This document shows, piece after piece, positions 56,245 through 64,000 of a DNA stretch of 64,000 bases (its first letter is position 1; each line of letters starts with the position of its first letter). The DNA is from AP-15 sp963750195. GTDB lineage: Bacteria; Pseudomonadota; Alphaproteobacteria; ATCC43930; CGMCC-115725. The translations under genes were made by a program, and so were the position numbers. The DNA lies in NCBI GenBank assembly GCA_963750195.1, contig CAVVPS010000005.1, positions 248,001 through 312,000 on the forward strand, in the 5' to 3' direction. A model generated the notes under the pieces. It ran no database searches. It was not told the DNA's origin and saw nothing but the letters and a program-made list of their open reading frames with translations.

Positions 56245-57192
56245 TCAGCCTTCCGTCACCAGGCTTTTGACGGTGTGGAACAACGCCTGGGCGCCGCACA
56301 AATAGGCCTCGAACGCGGCCTCGGAAACCAGACGGCCGTCGAGAAACCGGCGCAGCCGATAGGGGTTGGCGCCCGGCGGGTTTATCCCGCTCTCGACCAG
56401 GGTCGCCGAACCGACCCCGGCAGCTTCGAGAACCGCAACCGCGGAGGAATGAGCCAGCCCGCTGGGATAGCAGAAATGCCTAAAGCTTTGCTCCGGCCGG
56501 CCGCACGCTCTGGCCAATGCCGCCCGGTTGTCGGCGATCTCGCGTTCGAGATGGTCGGAGGCCACATCGGACGAGCGGTGGCGATGGGTGTGCAATTGGA
56601 TGTCCAGGCCGCGCCGATCGGCCGCGCCGATCTCGGCCGCGCTCATCAGATGAAACTGGCGGCTCTCCCACCACTCATCCGTGGTCACGCCAAATCGGGT
56701 GGCGCACGCGCGCAGCGCCTGTTCGCGTTGCGCCAGCGAGGGCAGCTTCACGATCTCGGCGATGATCGCGAACCGCTCGCTCGGCGACCGGCCGACGCGT
56801 CTCAAGATGTAATCGACGACGACATTGACCACCGGGATTTGGTGGTCGGCGTACCACGTCGTCACATAGACGGTCGCCGGCAGGCCCAGTCCTTCGAGGA
56901 TCGGCAGCATATGGCTGTAGGTCGAGCTCCAGCCGTCATCGATGGTGATCACCACCGCGTGGTCCGGCAAACTGCCGTCCTCAAGCCGCTGCACCGCCTC
57001 GGCCAGCGGCAGTACCGGATAGCGCGAATTCCGCAACCAGCTCATCCGCCGCTCGAATTGTTCCGGCCGCATGAATAAATGATTGCCGTACTGATATCCC
57101 GGCGTCGTCCACAACCCATGATAGGCCAGGATCCGCAGGCTTTTGCGCGACACCCGCCGCGACAGGGCGAACAGAAGCCCCTCTTTCATCAA
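56245..57192 (-). CDS. Polysaccharide deacetylase (NodB homology) family protein
   Basis: A 315-residue protein of the carbohydrate esterase 4 family. The metal and catalytic aspartates lie in HAVVITIDDGWSSTYSHMLP (DD), the metal-binding histidines in DIQLHTHRHRSSD (H-x3-H), and the C-terminal FRHFCYPSGLAHSSA resembles the RxPY/CYPxG loop. The segment VYVTTWYADHQIPVVNVVV is the usual core strand. It would remove acetyl groups from an N-acetyl sugar in a surface or cell-wall polymer. No signal peptide is clear, so it may act in the cytoplasm on a precursor. A start at 57189 (second Met) is equally likely. Confidence 0.88.
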   Translation of the reverse strand: MMKEGLLFALSRRVSRKSLRILAYHGLWTTPGYQYGNHLFMRPEQFERRMSWLRNSRYPVLPLAEAVQRLEDGSLPDHAVVITIDDGWSSTYSHMLPILEGLGLPATVYVTTWYADHQIPVVNVVVDYILRRVGRSPSERFAIIAEIVKLPSLAQREQALRACATRFGVTTDEWWESRQFHLMSAAEIGAADRRGLDIQLHTHRHRSSDVASDHLEREIADNRAALARACGRPEQSFRHFCYPSGLAHSSAVAVLEAAGVGSATLVESGINPPGANPYRLRRFLDGRLVSEAAFEAYLCGAQALFHTVKSLVTEG

Positions 57193-57491
57193 GCTACACC
57201 GAGAATGGTAGCCGAAACATCTCTTGCATCTAAGGGCCGGCGAGCGCCTTTTTCAACCTTCTTTATGCTTAAGGGCCTTTTGTGTTAGTTAATAAGATCT
57301 GTTTTATATGGTTAATGAGCCCATGAATGGTTAACGAACGCATATGTGGTTACTTATATAGTTAACGTTGTTATTCTCTCTGAGTGGCCGCTCACGACGA
57401 CTGAGCCTCCAAAAAGTGGCCGCTCTCCAATATGGGCTGACCTCGTAAACCAATATGTTTTCCGACTGAGACTGATGTAAAAGAGCTTCAC
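57193..57491. other. AT-rich intergenic region with repeated GGTTAA elements
   Basis: This 299-bp gap lies between divergent genes. GGTTAATGAGC, GGTTAACGAACG, and GTTAACGTTG follow each other at about 20-40 bp steps around 57310-57370. GTGGCCGCTC occurs at about 57385 and 57417. The stretch is far more AT-rich than any neighbour. No gene was seen; it is probably a promoter region for the TetR gene and the deacetylase. Confidence 0.5.
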
Positions 57492-58148
57492 ATGAGCTGG
57501 TCGGGAAGGGGGCCGGACGGGCGTCGCGGCTATCACCACGGCAATCTGCGCGAGGCGCTGATCCAGGCCGCGCTCGATCTGATCGCCAAGAAAGGCCCGG
57601 GTGGGTTCACCTTTGCCGATGCGGCGCGCTCGGCGGGGGTCAGTTCGGCCGCACCCTATCGGCATTTTCGCGACCGCGACGCGCTGATCGCCGATGTCGC
57701 CCGCCGCGGCTTCGAGCTATTCGCCGCCCATCTGGACGGCGCTTGGAACGACGGCCGGCCCGACCCCTTTGCCGCCTTCGAGAATATCGGCCGAGCCTAT
57801 CTCACCTTTGCCCGCGACGAACCCGCCTATTATTCGGCGATGTTCGAGGCCGGGCTTTCGTTCGATGACGACCCGGCCCTGCGGCAGACGGCCGACCGCA
57901 GCTTCGCCGTGTTGCGCCATGCCTCCGAGACGCTGTGTGCGCGGCTGTCCCCGGAAACGCGGCCACCTGCGCTGATGATGAGCCTGCATGTCTGGGCGCT
58001 CTCCCATGGCATCGCTTCGCTCTTTGCCCGCGGCGACGGCGGCCGGCGCAGATTGCCGATGACCCCCGAAGACCTGCTGGAGGCGGCGATGCTGATCTAT
58101 CTGCGCGGGCTCGGCATTATCGCCGAACCGGCCGAATCGGCGCGCTGA
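57492..58148 (+). CDS. TetR/AcrR family transcriptional regulator
   Basis: A 218-residue regulator. The DNA-binding domain is GYHHGNLREALIQAALDLIA, then FTFADAARSAGVSSAAPYRH with FRDRDALIADVARRGFELFA. The ligand-binding domain is all-helical, of the TetR_C_33-like type (SMMSLHVWALSHGIASLFA-like MMSLHVWALSHGIASLFARG). HHGNLREAL at the start is a recurrent signature of this subgroup. The downstream gene starts 70 bp after its stop on the same strand, and a palindromic TGT...ACA element lies between. It probably represses itself or the DUF2852 gene. Confidence 0.9.
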   Translation: MSWSGRGPDGRRGYHHGNLREALIQAALDLIAKKGPGGFTFADAARSAGVSSAAPYRHFRDRDALIADVARRGFELFAAHLDGAWNDGRPDPFAAFENIGRAYLTFARDEPAYYSAMFEAGLSFDDDPALRQTADRSFAVLRHASETLCARLSPETRPPALMMSLHVWALSHGIASLFARGDGGRRRLPMTPEDLLEAAMLIYLRGLGIIAEPAESAR

Positions 58149-58187
58149 TACGGTCGCCCTTGACAGGCGTTCGGAGCGAGAATATGT

Positions 58188-58206
58188 GAATGTTAGATAC
58201 ATTTAC
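58188..58206. promoter_or_regulatory. Possible TetR operator before the DUF2852 gene
   Basis: ATGTTAGATACATTTACAT lies 13 bp before the chosen start of the DUF2852 gene and just after the TetR gene. Its ends form TGT...ACA and the centre is AT-rich, like TetR-type operators. The match is imperfect and no second copy was proven near the TetR start, where TGATGTAAAAGAGCTTCACA shares the TGTAAA half. Confidence 0.35.
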
Positions 58207-58218
58207 ATGAGGGTCGCC

Positions 58219-58662
58219 ATGCATCACCTAGCGGCGCATCTCGACGACATCGGGAAGCCGGCATGGATCGGGTTGACCGTTTTGAGCTTCTTCGTGTGGT
58301 GGCCGCTCGGGCTGGTGGTTCTCGGGTTTCTGATAGGGAGTGGGCGAATGGCATGCTGGGCGCAAGGCGGCGGAACTCGCTGGCAGCGGCGGATGGAGCG
58401 CATGCAACAGCGAATGGCGCGGATGCAGGCGGCGGCGGAACGCTGGGGCTATGGCGGGGGCCGCGCGCGCGATGCGACTGGCAATCGAGCGTTTGACGAA
58501 TACCGCGCCGAAACCCTGCGCCGGCTCGAAGAGGAGCAGCGTGAATTCATGGAATTTCTCGACCGCCTGCGTCATGCCAAGGACAAGGCCGAATTCGACG
58601 AGTTCATGGCCCAACGCCGCCAACGCTCGGAGGGTCCAATGCCCCAGGCGCAGGGCGCTTGA
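58219..58662 (+). CDS. DUF2852 family membrane protein
   Basis: A 147-residue protein. The N-terminus MHHLAAHLDDIGKPAWIGLT leads into one or two hydrophobic segments (LSFFVWWPLGLVVLGFLIGS). The rest is a charged, Met- and Arg-rich helix likely to form a coiled coil (MERMQQRMARMQAAAERWGY, AETLRRLEEEQREFMEFLDR, LRHAKDKAEFDEFMAQRRQR). This is the DUF2852 layout known from Alphaproteobacteria, possibly related to membrane stress. ATG 58219 has GAGGGT six bases upstream. An ATG at 58186 in the same frame would lengthen it by 11 residues, but it overlaps the AT-rich palindrome. Confidence 0.82.
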   Translation: MHHLAAHLDDIGKPAWIGLTVLSFFVWWPLGLVVLGFLIGSGRMACWAQGGGTRWQRRMERMQQRMARMQAAAERWGYGGGRARDATGNRAFDEYRAETLRRLEEEQREFMEFLDRLRHAKDKAEFDEFMAQRRQRSEGPMPQAQGA

Positions 58663-59131
58663 GGCGATGCGGACGGCCACCACCTAAATCGAACTGGCCT
58701 GCTCCCCTGCCGCATCTGCGTTGCTGCCACCGAACAACAACAGCTGATCGCGCGCCCGCACAGGAAGTTGCTTTTGATTAGAGGCGCCGGGGCTGCGAAT
58801 AAGAGCCCAATGCGTTCATGGCCGAACGCCGTTGCCGCCCGGATGGCCCGACGCCGGCGCTCATGAGATGGATTTCAGTTTTGACTTCGGGGGTTCGGTC
58901 GTGATCACCCGGAGCTGACCGCGGACAGCACGCCATCGGGCACCGAGCCGGCGGACGGTCTGTGACGACGAAGCAAAGCAAATCGGAAGATCACGACTGA
59001 GGGCATCGATCGCGTTCATCGTGCGTGCGGCATCGAAAGACATCCCAATTTCATTTGTGGACCATTAGGACGAGGTTGGAGGTCCAACCCCAAAGCCGCG
59101 TTGGCGCAAGACTTTACTCGCAAGCAGGATA
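58663..59131. other. Stretch without a supported gene, start of the IS graveyard
   Basis: No complete gene was recognised. A minus-strand segment around 58861-59043 reads SFDAARTMNAIDALSRDLP in an open frame of 60 codons, but no family fits. The region runs into transposase remnants from 59132 and is probably a decayed mobile-element junction. Confidence 0.4.
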
Positions 59132-59230
59132 CTGCTCGTGCGCACCGTCGGCATGGTGCGCACCCGCGTCAAGATCGCCCTGGCCAATCTCACCTATAAC
59201 TTCACCCGGCTGGCCTGGCTCGATGCCTAA
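59132..59230 (+). pseudogene. IS5-family transposase remnant (C-terminus)
   Basis: The 32 codons LLVRTVGMVRTRVKIALANL plus TYNFTRLAWLDA, ended by TAA, match the C-terminal tail of IS5/IS1182-type transposases (VRTVGxxRARVKIGMANLAYN). Nothing upstream of 59130 continues the DDE domain, so only a short fragment survives. Confidence 0.65.
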
Positions 59231-59399
59231 AATGCGCCGGCCTGAGGCAACCGCGCGTCGGCGCCGCCCTCGCACCAACAAGCCCGCGCTGCTCGGGGAG
59301 GATCAGCCCCAAAAACGGGGATCATCTCAACCCGGCAAGCGCCACAATCGCCCGCCGATCAGGTATTTCGAGGCGGCCATACGACCCCGGTCACCACAC

Positions 59400-59530
59400 T
59401 GCTTGTCGGCGACGCTCGCGGTATGCGTTCTTCTGCCCCGCGGCGGCGCAGGCCCAAGTCATCCCATTCGCCGGAAACTTTGACCGGGGTCTCGCGACTT
59501 CTGATGACTATATGATTTTCGAGAGCGTGG
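59400..59530 (+). pseudogene. Remnant of an exported protein
   Basis: Allowing one base change near 59440, the sequence reads LSATLAVCVLLP and AAAQAQVIPFAGNFDRGLAT, which looks like a signal peptide and a mature start, followed by SDDYMIFESVARLNAV. The frame does not lead to a full protein. No family was recognised. It is squeezed between the IS5 tail and the IS630 remnant. Confidence 0.35.
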
Positions 59531-59784
59531 CGCGGCTGAATGCGGTCGGGCCGACCAGGTGGGCCGGGTCCGACTCGTGGGGTAATCCAGAGACCAAAAG
59601 CACGGGCACCTCAACCATACTTCGGGTGTTCCACTCGGGTGGCATGGCTTGCCACCTAATGCGCCATCACACTGTCGCAGGAAGGCCACCGCCTTGCGAC
59701 TACCGCCTCACTGGTGCCGTAAGGCACTGGAGAACTCGCGGGTCTTTGATCTGGGGGGATCGATGGCGCAGTCTGGCGGCTGGC

Positions 59785-60960
59785 CAGCGCTTGGAGCTGA
59801 GCGAGGATGAACGCGTCGAGTTGAGATCATCTGGCGGTTCGCCGCAACACGGCGCAGGCCCTGGCGCTGCGAGCTGCGGATTGTGCAATGAGCCTGTGCC
59901 GCTGGGCGGCGCAGAACAAGACGGTGGCAGCGCAGCTTCACCTCGATCCGGCAACGGTGCGGCAAGTGGCGAGGGCGCTTTGTCGAGGCGGCAGTCTCGA
60001 TGAAAGGATTCTGGCGCGGACGAGGACTCGGCGTGATCGTGGAGGCGCTGGTGCACGCACCATCGAGGACGCCCGAGATCGAGGCGGTGATCGTGCGCAC
60101 GCTGGAGAGCCTGCCTCCCGAGGCCACGCATTGGAGTTCGCGCGGCATGTCGCGGGCCTGCGGCCTGTCGGTTTCAACCGGGTACAGACCTGGAATCTGG
60201 CGTGCCTAGGATCGGCTTGCAGCCGCATTCGCCTGGAGACGTTCAAGCTCTCCACCGACCCTAGAAAGCTTCGTGGCCAAGGTACGCGATGTGGTGTTGG
60301 TCTCTACCTCGCCCCGCCGGCCCAAGCCGGTCGTCCTATGCGTGCGACGGAAAAGTTTTCCGCAAATCCAGGCGCTCGACCGCAGTCAGCCGATGTTGCC
60401 GATGCGCCGCGGGCGGCCAAGCGGCGCGGCGCAGAACCATGACTACTGACCCGCCATGGCACGCTACCTCGCTGTTCGCTGCCCTCGACATCGCCACGGG
60501 CCGGTGTGATCGGCAAGTGCTTCGCGCGTCATCGCGCCACCGGCAGTTAGCTCGCAAATTCCTCGACGAGCCGATCGAGGCCAATGTGCCGCATGATGCT
60601 CGACGTCCGCATCTCGTCATCGACAACTACGCCACGCACAAGACCACCGCTGATCCGCGGCTGGCGATAGCGAAGCGCCCCCGGATGGCAGCGTGGCATC
60701 TGACCCCGACCAGCTGCCTCCTGGCTCAGATCAGCGGTCGAGCGGTGTGCTTCGCCCTGCTCGACGACGAGCTGCCTGCAGGATTAGACGCGGGTGTCAC
60801 GATCGCAGCATCGATCGCCCAGTGCAAGCCGCCATCGCCGACTTCATCGAGCTGGCACAAATGGCCGATCCAAAACCCTGCCGCTGGACCAAATGAGCCG
60901 ACGATATTCTCGCCTCGATGCTGAGCGCTTACTGCCTGCCACAATGCTCGCGACACAAAA
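59785..60960 (+). pseudogene. Decayed IS630-family transposase
   Basis: Pieces in all three frames line up with an IS630-type transposase: LELSEDERVELRS at 59790, KTVAAQLHLDPATV, EAVIVRTLESLPPEATHWSS, ETFKLSTDP, IQALDRSQPMLPM, a DDE-like part near SLFAALDIATG and IDNYATHKTT, and ADFIEL followed by ADPKPCRWTK near the end. Many frameshifts, stops and substitutions separate them, more than elsewhere in the window, so this is a truly old remnant. Terminal inverted repeats were not identified. Confidence 0.75.
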
Positions 60961-61367
60961 ACATGAAGTCGACTAATACGCACGAATGTTCTGGTTCAGG
61001 ACACTGAAGCGTCGCACCCATGTCATGCACATTATCGCAACGCCGAGAGTGCTTGACGACTAGGCGGGCACCGCCGGTCGAGATGCTACGCGCCTCACTT
61101 GAAGTGCCGCGCTACGTCAACACGAAGAATGAAAGATCAAGAGCTGACCGGCCCGAAAGTCGCGCCGCCCTCTTGCGGGCGGGCTCATCGGCTTGAGCCG
61201 ACTACAGGGCCAAAAACCGCCTAATAGAGCGCCGCCTGGGTTCCAACAGCAGGGGAGGTTTTGGCTTGCCAAACTCCGGGTTGCAGCAGATTTTCGAGTG
61301 CCGCTGGGAGGCAGGGGGCTAAAACGACATCCGGGTACCGCCGGATGATGCAAAAAGGAGGAGACCG
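60961..61367. other. Upstream region of the GH63 gene
   Basis: No gene was seen in this 407-bp stretch. It separates the IS630 remnant from the glucosidase gene. The end carries AAAAAGGAGGAGACCG, a near-perfect Shine-Dalgarno sequence for the TTG at 61368. An ATG at 61348 is out of frame with the gene. Confidence 0.5.

Positions 61368-64000
<2,633 letters not shown>

Noticed and set aside
58861..59043. A 60-codon minus-strand frame (SFDAARTMNAIDALSRDLP) as a gene.
   Set aside because: No ribosome binding site or family was recognised, and it lies within a decayed mobile-element region.

Overview
The window is high-GC DNA from an alphaproteobacterium, probably a soil or water member of the Rhodospirillales/Rhizobiales side. 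The evidence is a GAAC-N7-GAAC LexA box in front of an imuA-imuB-dnaE2 cassette, the overlapping thrB-rnhA pair, a DUF2852 gene, a single-gene liv-type importer and the dense GC-rich coding style. No rRNA, tRNA or CRISPR array was seen. Most genes are metabolic or transport genes on both strands. Roughly 11.7-18.7 kb and 58.7-61.3 kb are accessory.

Layout. 0-3.3 kb: a truncated PmtA-like methyltransferase, an enoyl-CoA hydratase, an FMN reductase and a broken aminotransferase. 3.4-9.3 kb: the SOS mutasome operon imuA-imuB-dnaE2, carrying six palindromic insertions inside its genes and many frameshifts. 9.3-11.7 kb: rnhA-thrB, a twin-CDGSH protein and a lipoprotein. 11.7-18.7 kb: a lower-GC accessory island with a tandem-repeat lipoprotein, a 2TM coiled-coil (SLATT-like) protein, a serine recombinase, unknown genes, a secreted GH54-like protein and a DsrE-like protein, punctuated by a recurring TTATGCG motif. 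18.7-23.2 kb: an operon of D-2-hydroxyacid dehydrogenase, molybdopterin oxidoreductase and an acyl-CoA-dehydrogenase-fold flavoprotein. 23.4-27.5 kb: a sugar-type ABC importer followed by panC. 27.5-31.4 kb: two MetE-core paralogues around an OxlT-like transporter. 31.5-36.4 kb: a branched-chain amino acid type importer with a LivM-LivG fusion. 36.7-40.2 kb: one very large NfnB/NfnA-like flavoprotein gene. 40.5-53.5 kb: an LLM oxidoreductase, HpaB-like hydroxylase, glnS, a VanZ-like protein, dienelactone hydrolase, a DUF6351 protein, a CoA transferase, a thioesterase, a phosphoesterase and a methyltransferase. 53.5-56.1 kb: a molybdate locus with a ModE-type HTH protein, a PEP-CTERM protein with a duplicated domain, and ModA. 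56.2-58.7 kb: a polysaccharide deacetylase, a TetR regulator and a DUF2852 protein. 58.7-61.3 kb: an insertion-sequence graveyard. 61.4 kb to the end: a GH63-type glucosidase cut by the window edge.

Quality of the sequence. Many otherwise well-conserved genes are broken by one-base frameshifts. Nearly all those I could resolve by restoring a family motif are single-base insertions, often of G or C. They cluster strongly in dnaE2 and in the large flavoprotein and are absent from 23.4-30.6 kb and 31.5-34.9 kb. This fits long-read sequencing error in poorly covered stretches better than old gene decay, because catalytic motifs are intact on both sides of the breaks. Genes with a single break are listed as CDS with the break noted; those with several are listed as pseudogene as sequenced.

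The most unusual feature is the set of in-frame palindromic elements, several about 45 nt long, sitting inside imuA, imuB and dnaE2 and nowhere else that I noticed in the window. Next are the accessory cassettes delimited by the TTATGCG motif and the compact molybdate locus with a candidate ModE site.
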